Origin: a virus
Length of the DNA stretch: 40,541 nt
Virus record (IMG/VR): IMGVR_UViG_3300020578_000176
Coordinates: 1 to 40,541 of that record
Reading direction: 5' to 3' (one strand)
Part shown: positions 18,056-28,033 of the stretch, piece by piece
Layout: every line of letters starts with the position of its first letter
Numbering within the stretch: position 1 is the stretch's first letter
Notes under the pieces: generated by a model
Told to the model about the DNA's origin: nothing
What the model saw: only the letters and a program-made list of their open reading frames with translations
The model's database searches: none
Program-made: the position numbers and the translations under genes

Positions 18056-18775
18056 TTAGTATGTAAATGATACCGGTAAAACTAATCTTGAGCCATACTT
18101 TTCATTAGTAATAATAATTTTTGTAGATTTTGTAGTTTCTACTCCACCCGGAACAGTTGGAACGTCTTTACCTCTAACTGTAAAGTTTACATATCTTTGA
18201 CCATTAGTCAAAACATCACCAACTCCAGAATATGTCATTGAATTACCTGACATACTTGGTTGCTTGTTTGTATTCAATGGGATCGTTGTGTCAAACATAA
18301 TATAAGTTGAATCTAAAATAGTAAGAGTATATGTTTGAGCTTCTGCATCCATTCTTGTATTACTTTGTGTACCTGTGTATTGGAATGTTCCAATTTCCAC
18401 TAGTTTAGTAACAGGAAAAGTTGCAGCATTATTTCCCAAATAACCTTGACTGTATACTGATACGGATGTTTGTCCATTTTTTTCTTCAAGATATGGAATT
18501 GCTTTTGTTCCTGGAGGAAGTGTAATCAATTTATATTTCATTGATTGTGTTTCATCTGGAACAGCTTCAGTAACTGGCATGTTTTCAATTACTATACCAA
18601 AGTAATCGGAACCAAGTCCATGTTGTGGGTTCCATAAATCATAATCTACTTCATCATCAGAAAGTGCAAATTGTGTAATGTTAAAACTACCTTGACCTTT
18701 AGCAAGTAACTCTCTACCTTTTTTCGTAAGAATTGCATCTACGGTGATTGTGCCACTATTGCTCAAATAACCCAT
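18056..18775 (-). CDS. Virion structural protein, 239 aa
   Basis: Starts MGYLSNSGTITVDAILTKKG and continues with GQGSFNITQFALSDDEVDYD; proteins with this opening recur in T4-like environmental phages as unnamed structural proteins. The rest is beta-rich with a Thr-rich C-terminal half, ending in a hydrophobic strand (VLPVSFTY). It lies between the large tail protein and the paralogue array and has its own 129-nt leader with AAAGGAG 6-7 nt before the ATG, so it may be strongly and separately expressed. Function is unknown beyond the probable virion location. Confidence 0.7.
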   Translation of the reverse strand: MGYLSNSGTITVDAILTKKGRELLAKGQGSFNITQFALSDDEVDYDLWNPQHGLGSDYFGIVIENMPVTEAVPDETQSMKYKLITLPPGTKAIPYLEEKNGQTSVSVYSQGYLGNNAATFPVTKLVEIGTFQYTGTQSNTRMDAEAQTYTLTILDSTYIMFDTTIPLNTNKQPSMSGNSMTYSGVGDVLTNGQRYVNFTVRGKDVPTVPGGVETTKSTKIIITNEKYGSRLVLPVSFTY

Positions 18776-18904
18776 GTTAATACTCCTTTATTTTTAATTA
18801 GTATATTAAAATACATTTTATTGATACCCAAAACAAATAGTGGGTAGATTTCCAATATAAATATGGTTGTAAAATAATTTACCACAAATAATTGTTATTT
18901 TTAA
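18776..18904 (-). promoter_or_regulatory. Largest intergenic region: candidate promoter, hairpin, AAAGGAG
   Basis: In transcription order it holds an AT-only inverted repeat just after the preceding stop (aataatt/aattatt near 18885-18900), which could weakly terminate. Next is the ATATTTAT motif at 18857-18864 in the near-palindrome CCATATTTATATTGG. Then comes a hairpin with GC-containing arms (taccca 18825-18830, tgggta 18841-18846) in what would be the 5' leader, and finally AAAGGAG before the ATG at 18775. The motif is 81 nt from the start, farther than at the other sites. Confidence 0.4.
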
Positions 18905-21900
18905 TTATTGTATATTATATTCAATGTCAGTATCAAGATTTGATGTAATTACAACAACAACCGGTCCACCGTCTGGCGTTACTGCAGGTATACAATCTTG
19001 GTTTATTGCTTCATTATTTTTTCCACGAAGTTTTGTTCCAATAAATCTATGATTTTTTATACCAGTTGGTAAATTTTCAGATTTACGATAATCTGTTGAT
19101 ATTTTTTCATAAGATGTTGGTGCTTCCATATTGTAACTTAATATGGTTGCATATCTTGGATCAAATTTTTGATAATAACTATCATCTCTGTATCTATCTA
19201 TTTGTTGATAGTAAGCAGTTTTTCTTTCTTTAGCATTATACCCAATTGAAGTTAAATTTTCAAAATCTATTCTATTTGAACGCAATGGAATAATGGATAA
19301 TATTCCAGTTGGAGAATAAAACATATTTGATTGAACACTTATCTTTGATGATTTTGCAATCAATGTAGTTTCAAGTGAACTAATACTTGGTAGTATTGAC
19401 TTAAATGTTGATTGTATTTTTGTTTTAATAGTTGGTTTATATTGACTTTCAATTTTTTTGAATTTTGGAGTAATTTTTGCCTTTTTTCTAAATTGTATTT
19501 TAGGTTTTACTTCAGCTTTTATATCTCTATCACCTTCAATATCATCAACTACAACACTAAAATTAGTTTCAACATCATATTCACCTTCAACATTTGCAAT
19601 GTTACTTCCAAAGTTTTCTTCAAATCCAATCAATAAAGTTGATTTTTTTCTTGAAATAGATACTGCCGGTTTTGGTGCCTTATCCAAAACATTAGTATCA
19701 ACTACATTTACATTTTCAGCAGAAAAATCTCTATTTACTTTTACTTTTGAGCGTTCAAGAACATTTGGTTCTACAACCACACCTAAAATTTCATTTGTTC
19801 TTAATGGTAATGTTTGACGAATTTGATCAAATACACTAAAATCAAATTTTGCAATTAAACGAATATATGCAGTAAAATCATTTTTGTTTGGATATTTTTT
19901 CCAGTATTCTCTTGCAAAATGTTTTAAGTTTACATATTCATCGGAATTTACAGCAGAGTATTCACCAAAATAATCATCAAGTGTTGTATATCCTAATGCC
20001 TCATATATGTCTTCATTTATTATATGGTTTGGTGAAAATGCAACCATCAATTTATTTGTATCAATAGAAAATTTATCAAAATTTGAAACGGCAAATGATT
20101 CATCAACTTTTAATGGAGCAAGTAATGATGCGGAGTCAATTCGGATTTTTTCTGTAAACGGTGTGTTATTTCCTGCAGTTACAATTTCCATATTATATGT
20201 TTCAACAAAACTTTCAAATGCACCGGAATCAAATCCATAAAAATAAGCATTTTTTGAAGAACTATAAAATGTATTTTTTGTTTGGTCTGGATGTGAACTT
20301 TGTATACTTGTTGTAACTGCAACATCAAATTTTTGCCAAAATTTCCATTGTGCCTGTAAATCATAGAAAGAGGATGTTGGTGTATTACCATTGTAAGCAC
20401 GAGCAGATAACACATGGTTATTGAAAGAAGTTTCATTTAATTGTTTTGCCCAATATCTCAATTCAAAAATTGAACCTGAAAGTATATTATTTGTTTGTGT
20501 ATTTGATCCAGAACCAATGTATAATTGTCCACTTGATACCCATGCACGATTGTAATTTGATTCGGTGCTTCCAGTTACGGATATACTAGCAGACCTTTCT
20601 ATTACAACTTTTCCGTATTTTTCAGTTTTAACTATAAAATCATAAATTTGATTTGAAGAAGAATTATCATTTGTATATCTTCTTTTAATCATTAAATTTA
20701 ATGGAACATCATCATAGAAATAATCATCGTTTATTGATGCACTTTTGTAACTACTACCATTTCCTAAATAAAAAGTTAAACTTCCTTTTTCAATATCAGT
20801 TCCATTTTTATTTGCAGTAACAAACCAATCCACTCGACTACCACTTTGTTTTTGCAATACAGTTTGTATTGGATCCAAATCATATTTATACATTTTGTTT
20901 GGTTCCATTTTCCAACGAAATGTTAATGTATCTGGATATTGCCAATTGCCATCTTCATTGTTAATTTGTTCCCACGGAACTTCAACATAACGATTTGTTG
21001 TTGGTAGCGGATAACTTCCTGAAAAATTTAGATAATAAGTTTGTTTTTCAAATTCTGTTCTTGGTGTTTCACCGAAATCGGCATTATCTGGACCACCGTA
21101 TTCTCTTATACTTAAAAGAGTTTTTGGTATGCCATAAGCAGCAAGTAATGCCCGTATTCCTCTTGCAGTTCCTTTTGTTTTGTAAATATATGGTAAATTA
21201 TTTAGTATTCTACGCCAAACTTCTTTTGTTCTTTCTTCTTCTGTTTTTGCAAGGTATTTGTTTGTAGTTACTTTTCCAGACCAAATTGGTTCGCCACTAC
21301 CACTTAAACCAAGTGCATATTCCCAAAGGTCTTTTGCTTGTGTTCCATGTGATAATGTCCAACCTAAATTTTTTGCAGTTTCATATATTAAATCTTGTGA
21401 TAATCCGTCTTTTGGATTTTCTTTTCTTTGATTTTTTTTCAAAATATGGTCGGTATACAAATATATTATATCAAAATGTTGTCCAATCATATTTACAAAA
21501 ACTGTAAATTCATCGTTATCTTCGTCATCTCTTAAAAATTCTGGTATTGCTTTATTGAGAGAGTTGTAATTTTTTAAATCATAGTTACTCGCAGACTCAT
21601 ATAAGTTATCATACCAATTTTGTCCTTCGGCAGATAATGTTGAATATAAACCAAATTTACCCTCTTTTGTTGCTATATTGTAATTACTTGCAGTTATATC
21701 CAATTCATATTTTGGAAATGGTGTAATTGTTGATGATAGTTGTGATGTGTAATAATTACTACCGGTGGTTTCGTAATACATCCATTTTTCAAATTCATCA
21801 AAACCACCAATTACCTTATCCCTTAAATTTGTAACTTTAATAACATTAGCATCAACGGAACCCGTATATGTAGATAATAAAACAAGTTGTGTGTTGTAAT

Positions 21901-22903
21901 TTTCTATTAAACCCAATTTGAAAAAGAAATTTGCAAGTCTATCAGCAGCAGAAGAATAAAATATAAAGTTCTTAAACTCACGAAAATCTACATTTAATTT
22001 TACATTACTTCCGTAATCAAATACATATCTATTTAATAATTCTTGTGATGTTTGAACATTTGTGGATAATAAATCATTCCAAGATTTGTAATCAGTTTCA
22101 GTTGATAGCCAATAATCATAATCAACTTCAAAATTAGGTCCACTAATATATGGTATTTTACCAACACCTTCTTCTCTACGAACTGATACATTTTCTATCC
22201 AAGGTTTAAGTATCTGACTACCTAACCAACATTCGTAATAAACATCAACATCTGCTGGTAATGGCTCATATAATTTTGCATAAAAATATGTATCATCACC
22301 ATCAGTTGTAATGTTTATTACATCTACTATTAAATTTTCACCAAAGTTTAATACTATCGGTGGCAAATATGTTGTTGATGATAGATATGTTAAAACAAAA
22401 TCACTTAATCTTTTAATTGCTTCTTGATTTGCAGCGTATTTTAAGGAAAGTCTAACTTCTCTACGATCTGCAGACAAATCGGATATAAATAATCTATAAG
22501 CATCAGTTGATGGATCTCCAACCAAATTTCTAAAAAAGTTGTAAACAAATTTATATTCACCAACTGGTAATTTCAAAAACTCATGGATATGTCTATGAAC
22601 ATCCAATACAACATATTTTCTTTCTACGGTTGTTGATACACCATCAATTGTAACTTGTTCATTTACAGTTTTTGTTGTAAAAGGTATATCATATAACGAT
22701 GCACCATCAACATATGCAGTTGTTGGTAAAAATGCATGAAGTTCTAAACTGGCATCAGGATATTCAAAAAATTGAGTTGTTGGTGCATCCAAAACAGGAA
22801 CAACCAATTTTCTTTTTAATCTAATTGGTGTAAATCTGGTTCCTCGAATTGGACCTTTTGCTAATAAAATATCGTCTATATTTTTGTAACTAAAATTTGT
22901 CAC
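18905..22903 (-). CDS. Large tail/baseplate protein (1332 aa) with LamG-like domain
   Basis: The N-terminal third resembles unnamed baseplate-wedge or tail proteins of T4-like phages. Near residue 574 is NLPYIYKTKGTARGIRALL, a pattern I associate with P2-I-like tail proteins. A LamG/concanavalin-like segment follows at about 620-830 (TLTFRWKM, LNLMIKRRY, GQLYIGSGS, GSIFELRYWAKQL). The C-terminal 250 residues are Lys-rich beta sequence. The position after gp25, gp6 and two fibre-like genes suggests the functional counterpart of the large wedge protein gp7, but this rests on context. The start is GTG at 22903; the nearby upstream ATG is closed by TAG, and GGATGG precedes the GTG. The LamG insertion could contact cell-surface sugars. 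Confidence 0.7.
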   Translation of the reverse strand: MTNFSYKNIDDILLAKGPIRGTRFTPIRLKRKLVVPVLDAPTTQFFEYPDASLELHAFLPTTAYVDGASLYDIPFTTKTVNEQVTIDGVSTTVERKYVVLDVHRHIHEFLKLPVGEYKFVYNFFRNLVGDPSTDAYRLFISDLSADRREVRLSLKYAANQEAIKRLSDFVLTYLSSTTYLPPIVLNFGENLIVDVINITTDGDDTYFYAKLYEPLPADVDVYYECWLGSQILKPWIENVSVRREEGVGKIPYISGPNFEVDYDYWLSTETDYKSWNDLLSTNVQTSQELLNRYVFDYGSNVKLNVDFREFKNFIFYSSAADRLANFFFKLGLIENYNTQLVLLSTYTGSVDANVIKVTNLRDKVIGGFDEFEKWMYYETTGSNYYTSQLSSTITPFPKYELDITASNYNIATKEGKFGLYSTLSAEGQNWYDNLYESASNYDLKNYNSLNKAIPEFLRDDEDNDEFTVFVNMIGQHFDIIYLYTDHILKKNQRKENPKDGLSQDLIYETAKNLGWTLSHGTQAKDLWEYALGLSGSGEPIWSGKVTTNKYLAKTEEERTKEVWRRILNNLPYIYKTKGTARGIRALLAAYGIPKTLLSIREYGGPDNADFGETPRTEFEKQTYYLNFSGSYPLPTTNRYVEVPWEQINNEDGNWQYPDTLTFRWKMEPNKMYKYDLDPIQTVLQKQSGSRVDWFVTANKNGTDIEKGSLTFYLGNGSSYKSASINDDYFYDDVPLNLMIKRRYTNDNSSSNQIYDFIVKTEKYGKVVIERSASISVTGSTESNYNRAWVSSGQLYIGSGSNTQTNNILSGSIFELRYWAKQLNETSFNNHVLSARAYNGNTPTSSFYDLQAQWKFWQKFDVAVTTSIQSSHPDQTKNTFYSSSKNAYFYGFDSGAFESFVETYNMEIVTAGNNTPFTEKIRIDSASLLAPLKVDESFAVSNFDKFSIDTNKLMVAFSPNHIINEDIYEALGYTTLDDYFGEYSAVNSDEYVNLKHFAREYWKKYPNKNDFTAYIRLIAKFDFSVFDQIRQTLPLRTNEILGVVVEPNVLERSKVKVNRDFSAENVNVVDTNVLDKAPKPAVSISRKKSTLLIGFEENFGSNIANVEGEYDVETNFSVVVDDIEGDRDIKAEVKPKIQFRKKAKITPKFKKIESQYKPTIKTKIQSTFKSILPSISSLETTLIAKSSKISVQSNMFYSPTGILSIIPLRSNRIDFENLTSIGYNAKERKTAYYQQIDRYRDDSYYQKFDPRYATILSYNMEAPTSYEKISTDYRKSENLPTGIKNHRFIGTKLRGKNNEAINQDCIPAVTPDGGPVVVVITSNLDTDIEYNIQ

Positions 22904-22917
22904 TAAACCATCCGTTG

Positions 22918-23988
22918 TTAAATTGGGAATATCTTATCAATTGCCTGTTCAGCAGTATCAGTAGACAATACAGATGCCGCCTTTCTATTTGCCTCATTTA
23001 TTTTGAAGGTTGAAGCATTAGCATCATTTCTAGCAGAATTTGATTGATCAATCGCATCATCTGCTGTATCTTGTGCATCTCTAATTTCTCCATCTTGTCT
23101 TGTATTATCAACACTTATATCTTTTACATCACTTGCTAGACCAGTAACAACCGCCTGTGTAGTTGCAACATCGGATTGAATATTAGTGATTTCGTCTCTT
23201 TGGTCTGCAACATCAAGTAATGCTTCTTTTAATTCTTCAGCAGCTTTTGCAGATTCTTCTCTTTGTTTAATAACTTCCAATTCGGTTCTGAAAAGTGTTT
23301 CATCTGCCTGTTGTTGTAGTGAAACTTTTGCTTCTCTTTGTTTTTCTGCAGTTGTTAAAGCATTTGCCCTCTCTGCACTAACGGATGAAAGAACATCATC
23401 AAAATTAGAAATGGTTTGTAATTGATCACTAATAATAGAGTCTTTTCTAGCGTTTTCAGATTCAAGTTCGGAAATTCTAACTTGCAAACCACCTATTGTA
23501 TTATCACCTGCATTTGTTAAGTTATTTACTTTTGTTAAAAATTCTTTTTTTGCCAATTCACGAATTTGTTGATCATTTAATCCAGCTGGTAATGGTTTTC
23601 CTGTTATTTTTTCAAATTCACCTGGTAATAAAGCTCTGTTTTGTATACTTGATATTTTATTAAATACACTTTGTTCAGCGCTAATTGCGTCTGGTAATGA
23701 CTTAAATTTTGTATCTATTATTCGTGTAAAATCACTACGAACATATCTACCGTCAAGAACAGCAACTTCTATAGATCCAAAGTTTTGAATTTCACTTTGT
23801 GGAACATAACTTATTATACGGCCATTTAACTGATCTCTTTTTAGCATATTTATCATATCACTACCGAGTCTACCACCTGGAGTAAGGAAAGGAGGTGGTG
23901 GCGCTGGTGGAGCCGGTGGAACACCAGGAGGCGCTGGTGGAGCCGGTGGAACAACAGGAGGCGGCGGTGGAGTAGGTGATGAATACAT
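22918..23988 (-). CDS. Proline-rich coiled-coil structural protein
   Basis: This 356-residue protein opens with about 30 residues of polyproline (PTPPPPPVVPPAPPAPPGV), encoded by an unusually GC-rich repeat. A short globular part follows (about 40-150), then a long heptad-like coiled coil from about 165 to 335 (ISELESENARKDS, AEELKEALLDVADQRDE). The end is EQAIDKIFPI. This looks like a trimeric fibre or tail-associated shaft. It starts 2 nt after the DNRLRE-like gene and ends 14 nt before the large tail protein. No named family. The polyproline DNA is the reverse complement of the Gly-rich linker repeat in the GH19 gene. Confidence 0.7.
   Translation of the reverse strand: MYSSPTPPPPPVVPPAPPAPPGVPPAPPAPPPPFLTPGGRLGSDMINMLKRDQLNGRIISYVPQSEIQNFGSIEVAVLDGRYVRSDFTRIIDTKFKSLPDAISAEQSVFNKISSIQNRALLPGEFEKITGKPLPAGLNDQQIRELAKKEFLTKVNNLTNAGDNTIGGLQVRISELESENARKDSIISDQLQTISNFDDVLSSVSAERANALTTAEKQREAKVSLQQQADETLFRTELEVIKQREESAKAAEELKEALLDVADQRDEITNIQSDVATTQAVVTGLASDVKDISVDNTRQDGEIRDAQDTADDAIDQSNSARNDANASTFKINEANRKAASVLSTDTAEQAIDKIFPI
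23898..23970. repeat. GC-rich imperfect tandem repeat encoding polyproline
   Basis: A 30-bp unit containing gagccggtggaacaccagg is repeated about twice, in strong contrast to the AT-rich surroundings. The 26 bases at 23925-23950 are the exact reverse complement of 31797-31822 and of 31824-31849 in the GH19 gene. Confidence 0.8.
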
Positions 23989-23990
23989 AG

Positions 23991-25160
23991 TTATCGTGTA
24001 ACCTTAAAGTAATAATTGTTATCAAAAATTTGGACATTATCACCACCATCTGTTTCTACTTTCAAAACTATACGATAAAATCTTTCTGGTTGAAATGCAT
24101 TCATCCAAACATTAAAGTAACTACTTGTTCCATCACAACTAATTTTTGAACCAGTGTAATTAAATGGTAGTATTATTTCATCCGTATGTGCATCTCTAAT
24201 TTCATAATAAGATGATGATGGTAGATAATAATTTACAGTATGATACGATTGAGTTGTATAATTTTTTTGTGGATATTTTGTATTTGCATAAATTTTTACT
24301 TTTGCTTTTTCATCTTGTGAATAAAACTTTTTTAATTTCAAATTTATATTCATATTACTATCAGTTATTGGACTCAAACTTCCAGTAATAAAAACAGAAT
24401 CATTCCAAATAACATGCAATCTTGGAACATATATTGTATTACTATCTGTTCCAAAAAATTTCAAACTGTTTAATGTATCTAATGAACTTTCAATATCATT
24501 ACTAAATTTAAGTATAAAACCATCATTTTCAAATCTACCAGAACCAGTAACCCATTTTTTTACTATCTGTGTAACATCCATATACAAATCACTTGTCTGA
24601 AAAGAAAATGATTGTGTGCATTCAATATTATCATAATCCCACCATGTTCCTCCACCTTCTTTTGAGAAATATGATGACGTAACATTTGCAGATAAATTTG
24701 AACCAAATAATATGGCAGCATCAACCCATGTTTGTGAAATACTATCCCATTCCAATGAGGATGTTGCAGGCGGTACATCCCATTCTGTTCCAACAGTTTT
24801 TGAAGTTCTATATTTCCAAGAAACACCGTCTGTTGAAAATGGATTATTAAAAAATCTACCAGTTCCATTTGTCCATGAAGAACTTACGGGATATGCATAA
24901 ACATCATATTCTTGTGGTATTTCTCTTACATCTGCTGTTCTCAATGATAAATAGTATTTTGCATTATTTGATATTTTACCTGCATTTATTTTTTCTTCAA
25001 TTTCACTAATATCAAATTTTATTAGTATTCTACTATTGTATTTGGATGCAGTTCCAACTAATTCATGGGATAATTCTAATAATGAATCAAGACCTGAATT
25101 TTTTGATTCGGTTTTTTCATAAATTGTTGCATCTTTTTCAGCATATATCGAATATATCAT
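23991..25160 (-). CDS. DNRLRE-like virion structural protein
   Basis: The first 260 residues fit the DNRLRE/disaggregatase-related beta domain pattern: AEKDATIYEK, GLDSLLEL, SRILIKFDI, YLSLRTADV and MDVTQIVKKWVTG. The remaining part is beta-rich with aromatic residues. DNRLRE-like domains are known mainly from surface proteins. Here the gene lies directly after gp6 in a baseplate cluster, so a peripheral baseplate or fibre-attachment protein is inferred. The start overlaps the gp6 stop as ATGA, implying coupled translation. Family assignment is by pattern recognition and moderate. Confidence 0.65.
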   Translation of the reverse strand: MIYSIYAEKDATIYEKTESKNSGLDSLLELSHELVGTASKYNSRILIKFDISEIEEKINAGKISNNAKYYLSLRTADVREIPQEYDVYAYPVSSSWTNGTGRFFNNPFSTDGVSWKYRTSKTVGTEWDVPPATSSLEWDSISQTWVDAAILFGSNLSANVTSSYFSKEGGGTWWDYDNIECTQSFSFQTSDLYMDVTQIVKKWVTGSGRFENDGFILKFSNDIESSLDTLNSLKFFGTDSNTIYVPRLHVIWNDSVFITGSLSPITDSNMNINLKLKKFYSQDEKAKVKIYANTKYPQKNYTTQSYHTVNYYLPSSSYYEIRDAHTDEIILPFNYTGSKISCDGTSSYFNVWMNAFQPERFYRIVLKVETDGGDNVQIFDNNYYFKVTR

Positions 25161-27052
25161 CCAAATGCCCTCACTCTACCAATAATATCATTATCGGGAT
25201 ATTTTATTTCAAAAATAGATGGATCAAGTGACGGAAATATAATTCCATCTTTTGTTGCTTGTGGTATATTGTAAGCATTAGAAGAATATCCTAATGTTTG
25301 ATCGTATAAATTATTTATTTTTACATCAACAACAGTTTGGACACCTTCTACTTTATCAAGTTCCGTATAAACATTACTGATAATAATTGGTTGGTTTATC
25401 TGCCATTTTTTTGTATTAAAGTATTGTTTTAATTTGTTTATACAACGAAGAACAACTTGGTTTGAATTTTGATCAGGAAATATGATTATATCAAATTCAA
25501 TACCGATGTTTATTATGTAAGCGTCACGAATGTTAATTGCATCCGTAAGCATTCTATAATGATTTAGATATGTTTTTAGATTTTCTTTTGTTGCATTATT
25601 TACAGTAGTTAATTGTTTGTTAGCATCATACCCTAAAACATAAAAATTTAATGCTAAATCATTTTGTACCCGTTCACTATTAAAAATTGCTTCGGATATT
25701 AACTGTGTATCTTTTGTAATATATGCTTTAGCGATAGAACCATATTTTGAAGGCAAACTATATGCACGAATTATGTAATCTTCTTTTGTAACAGCACGAT
25801 TTTGAGCAGCAAAAGAAGCAAGTGCATTTTGACGAATTTCGTTTATTCCTTCTGCTGTTTTTCCACCAGTAGCTGGTACAGAATTTGTTACCGCAAGACT
25901 CGATACCACTTGGTTGTATAAAACATTATCTAATCCAGTTTCATCAAGTAATATATTTCTGCTAATTACTCTTGTTAAAACATCACTTTGAACATTATCA
26001 TCAATACCTTTTCCAATAGTATAATGAATAGTTAGTGTTGTATTGTTTGGAGCAAGACCATATGTTTTTGTATAGAGAAAATTTGAAGGATCAATATCAA
26101 TTGAAGTATTTGCTTCTAAACCAGTTAATGATGAACCAACTAAATCTGGATTTGGAATAAGAACTTCATCATCTAAATCAGCAACACCTGCACCGAATTG
26201 TATTTCATATGATCCCAAATCAACAGTTCTTGTTGTAAATCTTCTAGCAACTTTTTTAAGTTTTAATAAATAAGGTGTTTCTGTTCTGTGTTGTGATAGG
26301 GTTTTATCATTTCTTGAAACGTTAATAACGGAATCAAAAATAGTATCTTGTGCTAAATATGGAACATGATGCCATACGTTTCCATCCGAGTCAATTGCAT
26401 ATAAAACTTCAATCATATCCAAATCTTGTAAAACAATTTTATCATAGGGTTTTGGATCTGTAAATTCGTAATCTACTGTTTTTATTGTTCCCGAAACAGC
26501 TTTAACTGATTTTTTTAATAACCAAAATAAAACTTCACCACTTCCATTTACTTCAAAAGGAGTTACTTCGGTTGGATCATTAGGACTACTAAACTTAAAA
26601 TCAACAAAATCAACTGTTCTAAACTCAATAGTATTAAATCCACCGCCGGTTGTTCCAACAACCATACCCGGTTCTATTGCAAATGCATACGCATAATCTG
26701 GTACAATTTCACCATCAACTGTTTTTGCAGGAACTATTTGAAATATATCCAATACAACATTTGATGCAATTCTATTTTTTGGTTTATATCCCAATGATTG
26801 TGCCAAATTTAATATATTTGTTCTTTCACTAGAATGTAATATCATTGATTCTTGTAATGTAACATCGGTGTAATACGATAATACATCACCAACATAAGCG
26901 GCCATTTCCAAAAACATCATACCCGGAGATGTTTCATTAAAATCTTGGTATGTATTTGGAAAGTAATTTTTAGCAAAATCAATAAGATTTTGTTTAAGAG
27001 AAGAAAAATCTCTTGATAAATAACGAATGTCTTTTTTTACCAAATCAGCCAT
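25157..27052 (-). CDS. 6: Baseplate wedge protein, gp6-like (baseplate J family)
   Basis: At 631 residues it is close to T4 gp6 (660). The N-terminal signature DFNETSPGMMFLEMAAYVGD followed by VLSYYTDVTLQESM is typical of gp6/baseplate-J proteins in T4-like phages. Later segments ALASFAAQNRAVTKEDYIIR and the C-terminal VQTVVDVKI also fit. The gp6 family forms the ring that holds the baseplate wedges around the hub and drives the structural change on contraction. It follows gp25 with a 14-nt gap and has a GAGGCGG ribosome site before ATG 27052. Confidence 0.92.
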   Translation of the reverse strand: MADLVKKDIRYLSRDFSSLKQNLIDFAKNYFPNTYQDFNETSPGMMFLEMAAYVGDVLSYYTDVTLQESMILHSSERTNILNLAQSLGYKPKNRIASNVVLDIFQIVPAKTVDGEIVPDYAYAFAIEPGMVVGTTGGGFNTIEFRTVDFVDFKFSSPNDPTEVTPFEVNGSGEVLFWLLKKSVKAVSGTIKTVDYEFTDPKPYDKIVLQDLDMIEVLYAIDSDGNVWHHVPYLAQDTIFDSVINVSRNDKTLSQHRTETPYLLKLKKVARRFTTRTVDLGSYEIQFGAGVADLDDEVLIPNPDLVGSSLTGLEANTSIDIDPSNFLYTKTYGLAPNNTTLTIHYTIGKGIDDNVQSDVLTRVISRNILLDETGLDNVLYNQVVSSLAVTNSVPATGGKTAEGINEIRQNALASFAAQNRAVTKEDYIIRAYSLPSKYGSIAKAYITKDTQLISEAIFNSERVQNDLALNFYVLGYDANKQLTTVNNATKENLKTYLNHYRMLTDAINIRDAYIINIGIEFDIIIFPDQNSNQVVLRCINKLKQYFNTKKWQINQPIIISNVYTELDKVEGVQTVVDVKINNLYDQTLGYSSNAYNIPQATKDGIIFPSLDPSIFEIKYPDNDIIGRVRAFG

Positions 27053-27066
27053 TTGTAACCGCCTCT

Positions 27067-27561
27067 TTATTTATTTATTATTGACTCTTTAATTTCTAAA
27101 TTGCCTGTGTCATCAATAAATATCTGAATTGGCAAATATATGTTTGTTCCACCTATTTTTACAGTTAATTTTATTTCAACTGAATGGTCTTTTTCAACAA
27201 TATAATCTTGTTCACTTGGTATTATTGTTTCCAATTCTTGTATTACAAGATATGGCATCCATTCTTGAATTGCACTTTCAATTTCACCGTTTATTCTATT
27301 GAAAAAATCTTCTTCATTTGTAATGTTTTCAAATAGTATAGTTCTAATATCTGTTCCAAATGTTGGCAACATATATCGTTCACCACGAGCAGTCAATAAC
27401 AAATTTTTAAGATTTGAAAGAACTTGTTTTACATTAGTAAAACTTTGAAAAAATACACCATTTGGATTGTTAAACGGTATAGTTATACCAATTGGTCTTG
27501 CATATTTTAAGTTTGGAACTGCAGTATTTACAATTTCTCTTTTTCTACGGTAAAATGACAT
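27067..27561 (-). CDS. 25: Baseplate wedge protein, gp25-like (GPW/gp25 family)
   Basis: This 164-residue protein has the gp25/GPW core: ANLKNLLLTARGERYMLPTF-type sequence (VLSNLKNLLLTARGERYM), then GTDIRTILFE and the helix IESAIQEWMPYL. This family initiates sheath assembly at the baseplate and works with gp6. It is somewhat longer than T4 gp25 (132). The start ATG 27561 lies 3 nt after the upstream TGA, which is embedded in a GGGAG ribosome site. The order gp25 then gp6 matches contractile-tail systems generally. Confidence 0.9.
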   Translation of the reverse strand: MSFYRRKREIVNTAVPNLKYARPIGITIPFNNPNGVFFQSFTNVKQVLSNLKNLLLTARGERYMLPTFGTDIRTILFENITNEEDFFNRINGEIESAIQEWMPYLVIQELETIIPSEQDYIVEKDHSVEIKLTVKIGGTNIYLPIQIFIDDTGNLEIKESIINK

Positions 27562-27564
27562 TTA

Positions 27565-27984
27565 TCATCTCCCTTTTTTTTCTTCTATCTTTTTCATAAG
27601 AGCAGAATAATCTTTGGTTAAAGCAGACATTACTTCGTCTGGTATTTGATTTGGTGTATAACCTTGTGGAACTGCACCAGTATTTTGTCCAAAATTTTGA
27701 GCCATATCGGCAGTAAACATAAATTCACCTTCCATATCTGCACTTTCATTTAGTGTTCTACGCGTTTCTTCCAATAAATCTTGTATAGAATTAAAATTTA
27801 TTTTTGATTGTATTGGTTTTTTTACTGTTTTTTGAGCTTCTGTATAAAGAGACATACCGTGTTCAATTGCACGTTTTTGCGAAGGTTTACTTGCTTCTTT
27901 TTTTGTCACCTTTTTTTCCAAAGCAATTTCAATTTCTTCACGGATTATTTCTCTAATTTTTTTGAAAAAACCATTGCTGTCCAT
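27565..27984 (-). CDS. Small baseplate-associated hypothetical protein
   Basis: A 139-residue charged protein beginning MDSNGFFKKIREIIREEIE, with a helical Lys/Glu-rich N-terminus, a central helical segment (IQDLLEETRRTLNES) and a C-terminal helix (SALTKDYSALMKKIEEKKGR). ATG 27984 is chosen over a GTG one codon upstream because AAAGGTG lies at good spacing. It is placed directly before gp25. No family is recognised; it may be a chaperone or small baseplate component, by position only. Confidence 0.65.
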   Translation of the reverse strand: MDSNGFFKKIREIIREEIEIALEKKVTKKEASKPSQKRAIEHGMSLYTEAQKTVKKPIQSKINFNSIQDLLEETRRTLNESADMEGEFMFTADMAQNFGQNTGAVPQGYTPNQIPDEVMSALTKDYSALMKKIEEKKGR

Positions 27985-28018
27985 CACATCACCTTTATAT
28001 TGTTAATTGTTTATGTAA

Positions 28019-28026
28019 ATAAATAT
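28019..28026 (-). promoter_or_regulatory. Candidate promoter element ATATTTAT upstream of gp25-gp6 unit
   Basis: On the minus strand the context is TTATTATATTTATTTACAT, ending 34 nt before the ATG at 27984. The spacing is nearly identical to the copies before 8153 and 39505. It would drive the small protein, gp25, gp6 and the genes behind them. Confidence 0.4.
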
Positions 28027-28033
28027 AATAATT

